A DNA stretch of 64,000 nucleotides from the NCBI GenBank assembly GCA_021234155.1, contig JAJEKV010000031.1:10809857-10873856 (forward strand), in the 5' to 3' direction. This stretch comes from Isoetes taiwanensis (Eukaryota; Streptophyta; Lycopodiopsida; Isoetales; Isoetaceae). The notes under the pieces were generated by a model. That model saw only the letters and a program-made list of their open reading frames with translations. It made no database searches and had not been told where the DNA came from. Shown in pieces: positions 33,851 through 47,275 of this stretch (positions are counted from its first letter, which is position 1; each line of letters opens with the position of its first letter). The position numbers were made by a program, and so were the translations under genes.

Positions 33851-36800
33851 AACCATGCATTACATGAAACTTTAAAAACTTTTTCCTTTAACCAATTTTT
33901 GGGTTGCCCCTAGGGGGGCAAACCCTCGTTTATGTGGGTGTGGGCATAATCAAGTATATGATGGCATATACCTAGCATATGATGATGACTGCTAAAAACT
34001 AGCTGCTGCCTGTAAATGGTCGGTCATCCGGCCCCATTATCATTTTGCTACACAAACGCTATCCGCCAGGACTTGGCTATGGCTTCTGCACCTCGGATTC
34101 CTGCCCTCCCTTCCGCGCCATCTGTCAGGGTTCTGGCGAGTTGAGCACATGTTTATCCTTTCCTTATACCCTCTAGGGCATAATCTCATCTCCCTTAATC
34201 TCGGCTATGCAACTCTTGACGATTTGGGAGATTTTTGCCCTTCTTTCTTTCCGCTTCGGCTCATCCAAGCGGTGACTATAATGCTACCCGGCTATGGGCC
34301 TTGAGAAAGCTCCCTTTTATTCATCCGGGTATGGATTCTTTCGCTTTCTTGATATGTTTTATCCGTCTATGAATCCTAAAGTCTATAATCTATGGAGCAG
34401 ATTACAGATTTGCATGTGGAGGTATCGGTTTAGGGTTTGCATATGCACATCAAATGGTAGGCGGTCGTAGGATTCAAGCGAAATCGATGTGTTGAGCGTT
34501 TTCGAGCCAAGACCGTCCAGAACCTTTGGTTGTAAGATGCTTCAACTTTGTGAGCGAGAGATAAGCAAGGTTAAGATCTATTGGGGTTCCAACTACACTT
34601 CATTCAGTTGTCTCTGCTCATATATGGCGGAAGATATGTGAGGCAAGATGCATGCGGCCGGATATAACCGCATCACTTGCCATGTTGATCAACCGCAGAG
34701 GCGGTCTGCCGAGATCTACGAGGATTACTTTTGAAATGCGGCATCCTTGTTGCCAACACCTTTGTAGGAGAACTAAATGTAAAGGGATTGCCTTTTGCAA
34801 CTAAGATGCCCTTTGCCATTGATGAAAGCTTGATGAAGACTTAAAAGGTAGACCCGATTGATTCTTTATATGCTCACCAATCGTAAAGCTGCGATATGGT
34901 CGAGAAAAGATCTAAGAATGGAGCGAAACCATCTATATGTGTGCGCAATCGCATGCACAAGATGACGAATAAATCTATGGTATGTAGCCACTTTTTAGAT
35001 AATGCGAGATAAATATGCAAAGCCAAAATAGGTTGAAACACATTATTTCGGTTTATACGTGATGTTAATTTGGAATATGATTCTAGAACTTCGAGACAAT
35101 TGTCTAGGCTTAAGAACAACAAGGACATGGGCTATATTTAAGTGGCGGTGCTCTAGTTGGGACTATGTGCGCTATTTATCATGCCATCAAACACACGGGG
35201 AATTTTACTTGCCTTTTTGCTTGCAAAAATGGGACCCCGATTGGCAAATGCACCGTGGTAAGCTTCTTTTTACTCATGCTACGATGTTGAAGGAATTCGG
35301 GCTTTTGATATATGCGGAGATCATCTTTTTGGAGGAATTGATGACTCTGCCAAACTATGATCGTGGGGAAAGCAGGCCACCAATCTTGGCATGTTGTTTG
35401 TGGTAAGGTTTTATCTTGATTTTCGAGTTTTGATTTTGATGATTGTTACGCTCTAAACGCAGATTTGCTACCTTCGCCTTGTCCTTTGATTTTTAGTGCA
35501 GCCCAATCACCGATTTGCATTGCCCAAATTTGAACTACGGTTACGCTAAAATGTCGAAAAGAGGTCAAATCTTCTTTCATTTCATAGCCACGCTTGCTTG
35601 GACATCATGCATCATAAGCGAATAGATATTTAGTCGTCGAGAATGCATCACAAAGGTTTATGGTGTGAATAATTTCATGGTCGATGAATACATCGAGGAC
35701 GGTAAAAGTTCCTTTACATCTTCTTGGGTGTCGATGCTTAATATGGAATGTATCCATAGTTGTTAGTTAGCTATGCTAATGTTCTAAGAAAAGCGGTTTG
35801 TTTCATGTTGGTTTGCATTTGGCCATGATTATTCTTACGTTTGTATGTGTTGTCCATGTTTTTGTTTCCATTTTGGATTGTTGTTTGTGGCCATCCATGG
35901 CCATGATTTTGCTTAAATCTTCAAGATGGTTAGCCATGATTTTACTTGCCCACGGTGTTATCAAGATTCATGCGAGAGAAGCGAGATGGGCTGGACACAC
36001 TCCGATTTTGCAAAAATCCAATCTTATTTCTTCTTCAAGCTAATCATTTACGCGATCATTTTAGGTTTGTTAAGCTTCCCGCATGTTTTTCGAAATTTGT
36101 GCGTGAAATTGGAATAGATCTATCGATTTCTTATTTTTGTATCGTTGTAGTTGTTTACGCCGAGATTTGTAGTTGATATTTTTACGCCCTGCGACTAACT
36201 CCCCTTTTCCGTTTTTAGAGAAGCTCGGATCTGAGGAGCATTTTTTTTGTATGCCGATGCTAGCGATTTGGAGATGTTTGCTTGAATCTTTGAATGTTGC
36301 TAGCTTGCCCTTACTAAGGGACGATTTGCCTATGCATGTTTTCGTGTGAGTAAGCCCAATGACTTTGAAGATTCATGATTAGCCAAGTAAGCTCCACTAG
36401 ATTATTTCTTCTTTTCATCTTTGCTTTTTATTGCACTTTCTTCTCTATAAGAACTTTTGTCATCCGCTTTATAGACCGGATGGTGTGGCTAAAGCCCTTG
36501 AGCTGTTTAGCAATGTAGGCAATGTCTGCTTTCCATTCCCGCACCTTTGCATGGCTGCTTTTGATGTTTTTGTCTTCTGCCTGTTGCCTCTTTTGTGAAA
36601 GACACAACACTCATGATGTTTTCTCTTAGGAACAGTCTCTTGGCAAATAGATGCATAATATTCTGGAGGGTTATGGAACTTTTGGACAAGATATTGTGGA
36701 TGGATCTTATTTCAGATGCTTTACATCAACATTTTTGGGCCATAAATGAATTTTGCCCTTCATAAATGAAGAAGAAACATTTGTAAACTTGGAGACAGGT

Positions 36801-39290
36801 ATTGTACTTATCTTTATGGCTTTTTATAATAGAAGTCAAAATTTGAGTTGCAAGACAAATTCCATAATAACTGGAGCTAATTTTGTCGTAAAGGTTGTCC
36901 TAATGTTGGAGTATTTATAGTTTAAATATGATATACAATGTTGAGAAGCGATGGAGTTTTTGTGTTGCAGTGGGCACTTTTCAGTGAGCAGGGTTGCGAT
37001 CGCCCTTCCGACTTCTTTGTAATTGTTTAAGGTTCAGCTATGCTCTTTTTTTAATTTTGCTATTCCCTTGGTGAAGGAACAAGTTAGGGGCTGCACATTA
37101 CAAATGCATAACGAAGCGACTATGCGGTCGATTTTGGAGCAACAAATGATTGTCGATTTCCTAAATCTGTTTGTTCTTTTACCCCTAGTGAAATCCATGG
37201 CTATGGAAGACACGATTTCATTCCTATTTCGTCTCAACCTAACATTAATCGAGGTAATGGGTTTTCAATGTTTCGTGATGCAAGCTGTTTATATCCTGTG
37301 TATTATTGTGTTGCTCGCTGTCAGGGAAAAAATTAGTGGCTAACCTTAGCTAAATGGCAAAATTTTAGACTTGTTGGGAAAACAAAATGGCTAAACTATG
37401 GCCACTTTTGGGCCAAAAAAAAAAATATTAGCCAAGTCTATTTCACACCCCACCACCATTCCGTCCGACTTTAGCTAATCGTAAGAAAGTATAAGTGGCA
37501 AAAATTGGAGAGTTTAGCCAAAATTTAGAAGCTTTTACTTCAGATTTTGACGTACTTTAGCCAAATTATTTTATAACCTTTATATCTATTATGATCAGTT
37601 AATATTTAGGTCTTAAATTAGTGCAAAATAGCTAAATGATAGAAGTTTTTTTTATTTTTAAATATAAGTTTAGCCAAACGTAAGAAAGTAAAGGTGGCAA
37701 AATTTGAAAAGATTAGCTAAACGTCAGAAGCTTTCATCTCAACTTTTCGCATACTTTAGCCAAGTCTATTTCACCACTCTGGATTTAGAAGTTCCTTATT
37801 TTTTTCCTGCTCGCTGTTGTTCGTATTCATTCCTTTTTAAGTTTGCAGCTTTGAATATAGCCTCTTCAGATACATGAAATGATAAATGATTTGACATCTT
37901 GCAACAGATTGCATCAATACAAATCTTCTTTTACTACCATATTTGAGGTTATTGAAGATGATGCTCAGGCATTAGAACTTACGAAAAATATTAAATATAT
38001 CTTGATAGCTAGGGGTATAGAGACACTATAGAGTATATGGATGCAATAGATTATTGAAGTAATTAGACAACAAAGATGCCATTTTGTTTAGCAAAATTCA
38101 CTTGATTCATCTTCCTTAATTACAACGACATGTTTGCTATGTCTCTTGATACATTATTTGCAGATACAACAATGCCAAAAAGTACAGGTGTAATAATGCC
38201 AAAAATACAGACATCATGAATTAAGAAACCACTTATTTTTCTAGTGTTTGCAATAAATTAGACGTTTGCCATCAACATTGCCCATAAATATAATGCATCA
38301 TTAACAAGCCCAAAGTGAACATATGTAAAAATGCAAAACAGGTTGATCAGATCTGGCTCATATTGAATTGAGACTTATTGCATTGTGGTGATTGCAATAT
38401 CCCTTAGTCTTGTGGATGATGATTAATTCATTTTGTCTACATAGCATCTATGTAGATGCGATAGCATATATGTACATGTGATGATGTATAGAGGATTTGT
38501 GTGACATTTCGACATCATAGAAAAATAAGTATAATTTTTATTACAATATCATGGGCTCAATTAGCAATTGTGAAATATTAGCAACACCCGGCCTGAGAGA
38601 GTATTACCGGGCTTCCATAGATACACAAAAGCAAACCGGGACGTACCTTATCCATAACAACAATGATGACAAATGACTAGGAAAAGATTTTGGTTATTGA
38701 GAGATGAGCGATGCACCACTAGGGCACCAATTCCTAGGATGCCAAATATTTCTGGACAATAGTATGATTGACACAGATGAACAATCTACTACCAAGTACT
38801 TGAAGCATTTGATTATTGCTTCAAGTACTTCAAAACAAATTTTAGATATAGTTAATGCCATTTCCTTTGCCAGAAAAACAAGAACTACATCGCATGCCAC
38901 AAAAGTTTAAACTTCATCTTATGCCAAAAGTTTCAACCGGCTTGGTCGCTCTTTAACTTACTACCTTTTTAGCTCCATCCATCCATCCATCCCGAGACCG
39001 AGAGTTGATTGGCTTTGAGGTATAGCTTTCCTTGTGGTCTTGCTGGATCCTATGCCGGCTATATTATATTTACCCTCATCCATGTGGGTTTGTGGCATAT
39101 TCAAGTATATGTCAAGATATGCTCGAAAACATGACTTTGAAGTGTGATTTAAGCCATTTCACTCGGGTCACGGAAGGGCAACCCTCCGTCTTGCAAACAC
39201 CTTGTTTTTAAAAATCATTTGCCAACATAATCGTGAAATTAACTAGAATACATGGTAATAGTTGGTACAAATAGATCCTTTATATTAGAA
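33851..39290. other. Region without recognised gene
   Basis: 35059-35406 has a 115-codon plus frame (QKWDPDWQMHRGKLLFTHATM) that looks more protein-like than its neighbours but matches no family I know. 36428-36610 and 37023-37343 are similar short frames. 37340-37790 is built of related blocks with TTTAGCCAA; two copies of TTAGCCAAGTCTATTTCAC lie near 37430 and 37757, suggesting a small repeat element. Confidence 0.45.
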
Positions 39291-39440
39291 AATTATATAG
39301 AGAATGACATAAATTGTCCCCACCATGTTAGGTCAATATAAAAGCGACTTACAAGGAGGAGAAGACAACTTATCAAATTATTTTTTCAAATTAGCAGGCC
39401 AAGTGCATGCTATACCAAATGTCAAGTTGCTTTTTTTTTA
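39290..39440 (+). repeat. Dispersed repeat, second copy
   Basis: Counterpart of 33705-33850, ending at a T-run. Confidence 0.75.
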
Positions 39441-39703
39441 AAAGCCATCCATTACGTGGAACTTTAGTCCATCTTAAGACTAGAAATTATGAGAATGGCC
39501 ATACCGAATCACAAGTTCCTTTTTATTAAAAGCTGTGCATCACGTGAAACTTTAAGGTTAGTCCATTCGAACAATAGAAATTGTGAGGATGCCCTCTTAA
39601 TTGTCAATCCAAAGTAACTTTAAAGTTATCCTCTTAGAGTCAATCCAAACTAATAAAGGTCTAGACTTTGAGAACCATCCTTGACTCTAACTTAGGCTCT
39701 CCT

Positions 39704-39710
39704 TATAAAT
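39704..39710 (+). promoter_or_regulatory. TATA box of the proline-rich gene
   Basis: TATAAAT lies 42 bases before the ATG at 39746 and only 21 bases before an alternative ATG at 39725, which favours 39746 as the translated start. Confidence 0.55.
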
Positions 39711-39745
39711 TAGAGCCCATACATATGTTTGTTCAAGAATTTGCT

Positions 39746-40371
39746 ATGGGAAAGGCTCTCCTTCTCCCGCTTCTTCTCTTGTTCCTCCTTCATCCTTCTT
39801 ATGCAACATTCTTTTGCAGCAAGCTCAAGTTTGCCCCCGCCTCCACCTAAGCCCTCTCCACCACCATCTCCCGCCACCGCCCCCATCCCTCCCCCACCCC
39901 CATCCCACCCCCTCCACCATCACCCCCCTCCACCTTCACCTCCCCCTCCATCCCCCACCTCCACCCTCACCCCCTCCTCCGTCTCCACCCCTCCACCCCT
40001 CACCCCTCCGCCTTCACCTCCCCTCCATCCCCACCTCCACCCCCCCACCACCCTCTCCTCCACCCCCATCACCACCTCCACCATCACCTCCTCCACCTTC
40101 TCCTCCACCACCACCATCCTCACCGCCACCGCCACCCTCACCCCTCCACCTCCATCACCTCCCTCTCCCCCCACCTCCATCTTCCTTCGCTTGTCTCAAA
40201 GATGCTCTTCTTCTCAAAATTGTATGTGTGCCATTCAAAAGCAGCTGTTGTAGCCAAAGTAACTTCAAAAATCCAAACTTTGGGAGTACGTGCCGTTGTA
40301 AAAGTGATCCTAATTCAGTAGTGCAAGCTGTTGTTGCACAACTTCAAGCTAATTGTGGGCAATGCAAGTAA
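39746..40371 (+). pseudogene. Secreted proline-rich / extensin-like protein, frames shifted
   Basis: Starts with a clear signal peptide (MGKALLLPLLLLFLLHPSYA). Next comes a long run of PPPSPPPP, SPPPPSPP and similar extensin-like motifs, then a Cys-containing C-terminus (CLKDALLLKIVCVPFKSSCC, then STCRCKSDPN and a final CGQC) ending at 40371. The signal peptide, the first proline block (PPPPPKPSPPPSP) and the rest lie in three different frames, so at least two indels have occurred; slippage in such C-rich repeats, or sequencing error, could explain this. Function: probably a cell-wall structural glycoprotein. A possible acceptor-like TTTTGCAG at the first shift means an intron cannot be excluded. 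Confidence 0.7.
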
Positions 40372-40854
40372 AAGTTGTAAGAAAATAAGTAAATAGATAA
40401 ATAATGGCTTATTACTTGAAGATGTTTCTACACATTGTTGTGATGCAACAAGTCTAGAAATGTCATTTGAGCCTTATTAATACGATGAATATAAATCTAT
40501 AATATATTTTAATTGACATGAGAAGTTGTCCATGTTATATTTAGTCTCTTTTCGTTGCAAAGGATCCATCATAGAATAATGGCTATGTCAATATGATTTT
40601 GTATAGGCCAGGCTATGAGTGTGCCAGTGCTTTTGGCCTAAAGTACAAACAAGATATATTGGTATAGCAACTTCTCCTCAAGGATAGTCATCTGATCTAG
40701 GATGTCAAATATTTACCTCTACAACATCATAGGAGAAGATGATGAATGCTAAATAATACATCGTAATACTTTGTAGCATTGCAAGTAACATAAAATGGTT
40801 GGCTATACGATTGCAATAAACATTTGAAATCATCATTCCATTTCAATTTAAAGA
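40372..40854. other. 3' flank of the proline-rich gene, no gene
   Basis: AT-rich. No additional gene or repeat was recognised. Confidence 0.5.
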
Positions 40855-42266
40855 ATAGAATAGAATAGATTTTTAGCGCCCAAGGAGACCAGATTGGCCC
40901 ATGGGACCCAAACAAAAAAAGAGGGCAACAAGCGTATTCTTCGATGGGATTAAAAACCTCCGCCAGAAGGATTTTCGAGGGAAAAACCTTAGCAATAATA
41001 AGTATCTTTGGCATGTTGTACAATTGTATAGACGGTTCAACACCGTCGGGAGGACACAAATCGAGAGTCAGGTGCATCCAAAACCTCACGGAGGTATGAC
41101 CCCCAACAAACCCCCGGCCAAGTATTCAATAACTCATGCAACGGTTGGCGGGGCACTAGTAATTGAACATACGGCTCGGATATGGGCAAACATTGCGGAG
41201 ATCCGGAGGGCATGACATTCATCCTCAATGGCGCCCCGGTGGCAACACTTGGCAAAGCCTTTTTCTCGTGCTTCCGAGCCCAAGCGTCTGTCTCAATGCG
41301 GAGGCAATGTGCACCCGTCTTGAATGGAAGCTATAAGCCTGCCCGCTTCTTCATGGGCAAGCGGGTGTACAAATCTTGGTCGCGGGCCTCTCGGCGAGCC
41401 TAGGATTGACTTGCTGGCGATAGTGTGCCCTAACTTAGCGTCGTCGAGCATCGCATCCCGTGAGCTTGCAAAGGCAAGTAGCATCTAGGTACGGCTTAAG
41501 TGCCTTGTGATCTTTCTTTGTCCTTACGTACGCAGATCTGTTTGCACATTTTACACCCGGTACGTGGGAACCATCGAACTTGCTTGTCCTTCCAAAGAAG
41601 GCTTTCAGCAAAGGGGATTCACCGTAAGTGCCATACAATGTGCTGAAAGTGACTTGTAGGGGGTTTTTCGACCCATTTCCATAATATGACGTAAGAGGTA
41701 GGGGGTTTTGCCACTACTTGGGGTAAACTTTATGCGGAAGGGGTGAATTTGCCTTTCAAGAAATCGTATACGGGGGTGTTTTTGATCACCCTATGCACGC
41801 ATACATGGCATACCCCCCTTACTATAAGTGAACCCAGGGGCTTTCGGGCATTGGGGACCCATCGCCATGGCCAAAGCAAGGTTGGGCAAACGTGTATCAC
41901 CCATAGCGACCACCTTCTAGAAGTAAATGATATGGCGTTCCAATGGAGTAGGATCACGGTATGGGCGTGGACTTTACCCCAAGGGCTCGTGCCAAGAAGG
42001 CTTTCTACATCCGGCCGAGGTCATTCAGTGTGTTGAGGGATATCTTTGGACCCCACACTTTTTGCCCCATACAAAAGGACCAGCTCGACCAAGGCGAAAC
42101 AAGTGTGGATTGGTGGCCCCAGGCATACAACTACGCCTTTGTGGTCATTTGTTCCGCATGGCATATAGTGCTTTCCAACCCGACGTGACCCGCAACCTGA
42201 TGGCAGCATTCCAATGGGTGGTAGTAGAGAACTCGATCCCCAAGTACTTGTAGGTCGGAGCCACCT

Positions 42267-42677
42267 CTACATCTTGTCCCTGATAAGTGAATGAGGGAAG
42301 CCTTGGGCGGCGGATGATGAAACTAGCGGCACCCTAGTTTTGGCCATGTTAACTTGCATGCCGTTGAATCGGCAAAAAGTGTCAAGAGCATCCAGGTGAC
42401 GTTGCATGTCCTCTAAAGTATAGGCCATGAGGTTGACATTGTCAGCATATATGAGTTGTCGGATTGTGTGATGCATGAGATAGGCGCCCGCACCTCCATG
42501 CTCAGAGAGCCAATCTTCCAGCTGGTCAATGTATAGGCCAAGTGTGGGGGAGAGGGGGGCAACCTTTGACGACTCCAATACTACATTGATTACCAGCTGT
42601 CCTGACGATGTGATACGGCCTGAGCATGCCTCAGTATAGCACAGTATACTATATTCGCAAGTCAAGGGGGTCCCCAA
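42267..42677 (-). pseudogene. LINE C RT palm with altered catalytic box
   Basis: Shows the motif B region (VAPLSPTLGLYIDQLEDWLS) and motif C region YADNVNLMAYTLEDMQRHLD. The second aspartate of the YADD box is Asn, which would abolish catalysis. The following DTFCRFNGMQVNMAKTR matches the post-palm region of such RTs. Confidence 0.8.
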
Positions 42678-44192
42678 CTACCTAGCCTACCATAACTTTG
42701 CCCCGAGGCACTGTGTCAAAAGCTTTTGCAAAATCCACGAAACAACATGTGTTTTGTCGGTGATTCCTGCTATCCTCAATCAATGTGCGCAGAGTGAAGA
42801 TATGATCAATGGTGGAATGCCTGGGCCAAAAATCTGCCTGTGTGAGAGCTTTTACATCCGCCTCCCTTTGCCCATATTGTCATTTGCTTTCAAGGATGTC
42901 AGCCAACAGTTTTGCAAAGAGAGAGCTGACCATAATAGTACGATAGTTGGTCGGGCATTGAGGGTCCCCTGCCTTGTATATGGGCACAACTCTACTAGTG
43001 GTCCACTATGGAGGGAAGCCTTCTTGCAATGCTTTATTGAATAATCTCGGTGAGGACAGGGCATCGATGGAGGTGACCATTTGAAGTTCCTTTGCATGCC
43101 ATCCAAATCATTTGCCTTCCCATTAGCTAGACGTTGTAGGCCCATGATGACATCCCCCTCGTGATGACCCGAGCCATGCCTATCATGGAACTGGTGTCCC
43201 GCCCTCGGCGGATCATAAGACATTGCAAAATGCTTTGTACCCATTGCTCAGGGTGATGTTCACGTGAACAATGTAGTCTTGCTCAGACTCTTCTCCCGGA
43301 ATGTCTTGGGGTGCCGATCCAAGGAGACCAAACATCTATTCTTTGATGCTCTGCGAGGTATCGGCTTTCTTGTTCTTAAGGAAAGGGCGGTATTGACTGA
43401 TGGCATGGGCGGGAGGTGGTATCGATGACTCGCCAGAGTGTACGTTTGAGTTCCCGACACTCATCATCGAACCATCTATTGCGGGGAAAGGTGGTAGTGC
43501 CTGAGGTTTCCCGTGAGTGGCCTCTCCCAAAGCATCTCGGCGGTATGTCGAGGAAGCGGGTGGAATCCGGCAAATTTCTTTGAAGTGTGGGGAGTTATGT
43601 AGCGATCTACCCGCGTCATGCTCAAGCGGTTGGGCATAGGTCCCTGCGATGCGTGAGTCGGCGATAGATGCGAGGGAGCTTGCCAATGAAGATGCACGAA
43701 CAGGGGACGGTGGTTCGAGTCCACTTCCTCGTCCCGAGTGTATATTCCAATGGAAAAATGGGTAACCAGGTGCACTGCTCATTTCCTCGGCCAAAGTAGA
43801 TAATCCACCAAACTTGAGCTGCCCCTTGGTTCTCCACGTCTACAAGTCGGTGGAAGATGGCCATTATGCCAACCCATTACAAATAACCGGGTCAAGGTAC
43901 TACCCGACAACAACAAGCGCACGCCATCGGCGAAATATGGTTGTCGTCTGATATCCTTGACCAAACCACCTCTGCGGGGTTCAACTACAAGACGTCCTCT
44001 GCCAGGGGCTCAAATTTTGGGACCTGCTCGGCTCCTGTGCGTGCATTAAAGTCGCCACGCAACATAACCTTGCCCAATTGTTTGTGCCGCTGTATGTCAT
44101 CATATAGATCAACATAGGGCTCCAATCTATCCACATCCGAATGAGTGTTATAAAAGTTGCTCTCGACATGTGGAAAGTAGCATGCTGCTATG

Positions 44193-44449
44193 GGGTGTAA
44201 ATTCTTTGGTGGTGTACAACTTTCCGCGACAGCACTTAGCACATAAAGCACTTAGCTAATACAAAATTTGATATTACGAAATAATTATATTCGTTATTAC
44301 CTCATTTTTTTAAAGACACGTTTATTATTTGTAATACTCAATTTTCAAACACAATATGCATGTCAAATTCATGTTGGATGTGAGATTTTTAGCAGTTAAA
44401 GCACTTGTCTGGACAATGCTTTTTGACCACCAGTAAAGAATTTACACCC
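44193..44449. mobile_element. 257-bp MITE with 4-bp target duplication, in LINE C
   Basis: Terminal inverted repeats begin GGGTGTAAATTCTTT at both ends (15 bp perfect). TATG occurs directly on both sides (44189-44192 and 44450-44453). Removing the element restores continuous LINE C endonuclease text (LFI/AACYFP), which confirms the insertion boundaries. A 4-bp duplication does not fit hAT (8), Mutator (9), Harbinger (3) or Mariner (2); Sola-type elements are a candidate. Confidence 0.88.
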
Positions 44450-44900
44450 TATGAAGAGAATGTTGCCACTGTCATGCTGCACGTGCACCCACAAGTAGCA
44501 ATTGTACTCACTGCTTTTTTGTGCGGCCGAGACCGAGTGCCCCAAGGTTGCACAATAGTAGCAACCCAGCCCATGCCCTCGCTTTTGTCTATGCACTCAT
44601 TGAAACAGAAATCACTGATAAGCTTCGCGAGGTTGATGTCTAATGCCTGCATGTTTCCATGTTTCCATGAGGAAAATGAGATCCATATCTCGTGCAATAG
44701 AGTTGAGACTCTCCCCTTTCTGCCAAGGGAAGCCCAAACAATTCAAGATACCATCTAGAGCCGCAGTTCCTATTTGTTGGCATTTGATGTAGGACTTCGA
44801 TGATCTATTCGGGGGAGCGGTGTCGCGGCTGAGCGGGGCGATTGAGGGCGGATTGGAGCGGCCCGGGGCGGGGAGGTGCGATGGGGTACTGGTGGTAGTA

Positions 44901-46010
44901 GCAGGAGATGAGCATGTATTGAAAATGTTTTCATGATCCTAAGTTAGCATATAACTCAAAGACTTTTGTAGGTAAACTATGAATCTATCATGTTCCAAGA
45001 CCCACTCCTTCCTAGAAAGATATTGGAAGATTAACCCCATCTTGTGCCATACGAGAAGTTCTATCTCGCCAACAATGACCCCTAGTCGTACGGATATGGA
45101 TTCAAAACCAAATAACCTTATTTTACTTGTACGTATACGATACGTTGGACAACAAAAAAACCCCTTATCATCCACGCACATGGTTGGTGATACCCCCCGG
45201 TTATGCACATTTGTCCCTTTCTTCATTTTCCCCTTCCCTTTTTCCTTCTACCATTCTTCCTTTTTTTTTCCTTTTCTTTTTATCTTTTTCTTTTTTCCTT
45301 AGGGCTTGTCCCGAGATTTTTGGCCATTTGATTTGGAAGTTCAACACGAGTCGTTAGATTGTGACCAATCACGGCTGCACAATCGGATGGCCAATCTCGT
45401 CAATTTAATCTAGGGTTTGATACATGACTTACTTACGAGAGGAATTAGGACGAGTTGGTCTTGGTTTGGTAGTGCTATGTTATTGCAAGTTGATTGTGAT
45501 TTTGCCTTTATTTTGATCTTTGTTATTCCACAAGCACTTCCTTGCAGCTCATTTTGCAACAGTTCTTAGTCGTGATGGGGCCGTTTGAAATGATTTTGGA
45601 TATTCTTACTAGCTATAGAAGCATGGTTTTAGCAATAATTTAAAGATTCATCTGAATTGGTTTCATAACCCCTTTGTTATTTATCATCGAATCCATTCAT
45701 AATTCCCCTCTTTGATATTCTTTATCCAATTTATTAAGCTCCTTCATCCTCATATTGCCCTTTGGCAAGTATTTTGTTTCTCTTTTTATGCAGAACCTCA
45801 GAATAAGATTGTTAACATGGCTTTATAAGCCTCAACATTTAATTTAGGATTTTATCTCTTCTTCTTTATCAGGTAAGTGTTATGCTCACTTATTAGTGAA
45901 CTACCGTTTGATGGGTGTTAGTGATCTAGCCTTTGATGGGTGTAGTATATTGCGAGCTGCACTATTTGAGTTTTGAACATTTTGCATGGGCTGAATATTT
46001 CAGTTGTTTA
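44901..46010. other. Region without recognised gene; pyrimidine-rich stretch
   Basis: 45215-45300 is a T/C-rich run. No gene was recognised. Confidence 0.5.
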
Positions 46011-46130
46011 TATTTGAGTGGGTCTTTATTTGCAAAAATTTTCTATTGAGAGTAAGACCACTTGCTTGTTTTCTATTTGAGTGGGTCTTTATTTGCACGA
46101 TTTTTCTATTGAGAGTAAGACCACTTGCCC
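46011..46130 (+). repeat. 63-bp tandem duplication
   Basis: Two copies starting at 46011 and 46074 share TATTTGAGTGGGTCTTTATT and TTCTATTGAGAGTAAGACCA with few differences. Confidence 0.9.
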
Positions 46131-47275
46131 TATTGTGGTCTATATAGTGCCACCAAGCACGTATTACAATGAATAAAAATTCACACATAACATTGATTCT
46201 TGCCACTTACATAGTTATCACAACGTGCAAAGATGTCTACGCATCAATAAGTCTTCCAATGGACAACGCATTGATGCGTTAGCATCTTGTTTATCTTATA
46301 TCCCTCTTAACTTATTCTATTCTTCTTAATTTTGTTTTTTGGGCATCATAACTCCTTTCCGCCTTCACCTAGGTCTGACGGTTTTTTTCACATCTACCAG
46401 GTCCACCATCTTCATCCTTCAAGATATTGTTCTCCTATATGTTTGTTTGTTTTTTTTTTAACTTTCTTTCACTTGAGTGTTCAATTGACTAACTTTCCTG
46501 AGGCTCTAGAGACATATCACTTTACCATCTTAACCATATACCATTGCCTTAGCTAACAATTGTATTCTAGATCTTTGTTCTAAGGGATTTGTCTTGAGTT
46601 TGGTTAGGTGCCTAGATTAATTATTTTCTACCTTCTTTATAGGGAGTGGATTTTGTATTTGCATCTCTTGCTTGGCATAGCACATCATTCACATTTTTTG
46701 CTTGTTGGAAAGGTTCTATTCTATCATGCATGTGCTCACTTACAAATAATCTTTTGATCTTACTCCTCTAACATTTGTTCATCTATTTCAAACCCTTTGT
46801 TTTCTCAACTCATTAAATTCATGCATCAACTTTGTTTATTGCAGTATTTTGGTATTTAAAACGCATCTTTATTTTTCTCTCTTTATAGCTTAGGCCATCT
46901 TGGATTTGAAAATTAAAATTTCAACTATTATGTGCTCTCCTATTTCTCCAGTTCATTGTCGTTTGTACTCTGGGTTTGAATTCCCATTATTATGCAAGTA
47001 GCTAAAGGTTAAAATTATACTTCTACCCTACCCTTCACAATACTTTGGTTAATATTGCCTTTGTTTTTCCCTTCTTTATGTCATTTTGTTAGGCATAAGG
47101 CTATTTTGCTACTTCACATCTTGTTTTTTGTTCAAGTTATCCTTCTAACCCTACCCTTGACAATTTTAGTATATTGTTTTTTGTTTAGCTTTTTTCATTC
47201 TCTTCATTACCTTAACTCTATCTTTGCTTTCTCATTCTTTATGACATCTTGTTATGACTAAGGATATTTTGGATT
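46131..47275. other. T-rich region without recognised gene
   Basis: Only short frames in T-rich sequence. It may belong to the same repeat family as the 556-bp repeat that follows. Confidence 0.4.

Larger units (their letters stand above)
40855..44900 (-). mobile_element. LINE C, decayed non-LTR retrotransposon of a different clade
   Basis: Minus strand, 5' to 3': endonuclease N-part (about 44396-44780: LWVHVQHDSGNILFI), endonuclease core (VMLRGDFNARTG, near 44060), RT N-part (about 43070-43150: LANGKANDLDGMQ), RT core (LSPTLGLYIDQLEDWL then QLIYADNVNLMAYTLEDM, near 42440), and a C-terminal zinc-like tail (about 41170-41230: IEDECHA). It ends near a (TTCTA)n tail at about 40855-40870. The catalytic YADD is YADN. 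Frameshifts are frequent. The 'PLSPTLFGLYID' and 'GDFNARTG' style differs from L1 LINEs A and B and is closer to RTE or Dualen/RandI-like elements; the clade is inferred. Confidence 0.8.

Noticed and set aside
39920-40180. Gly/Val-rich minus-strand frame opposite the proline-rich gene
   Set aside because: It is the shadow of the C-rich proline codons.
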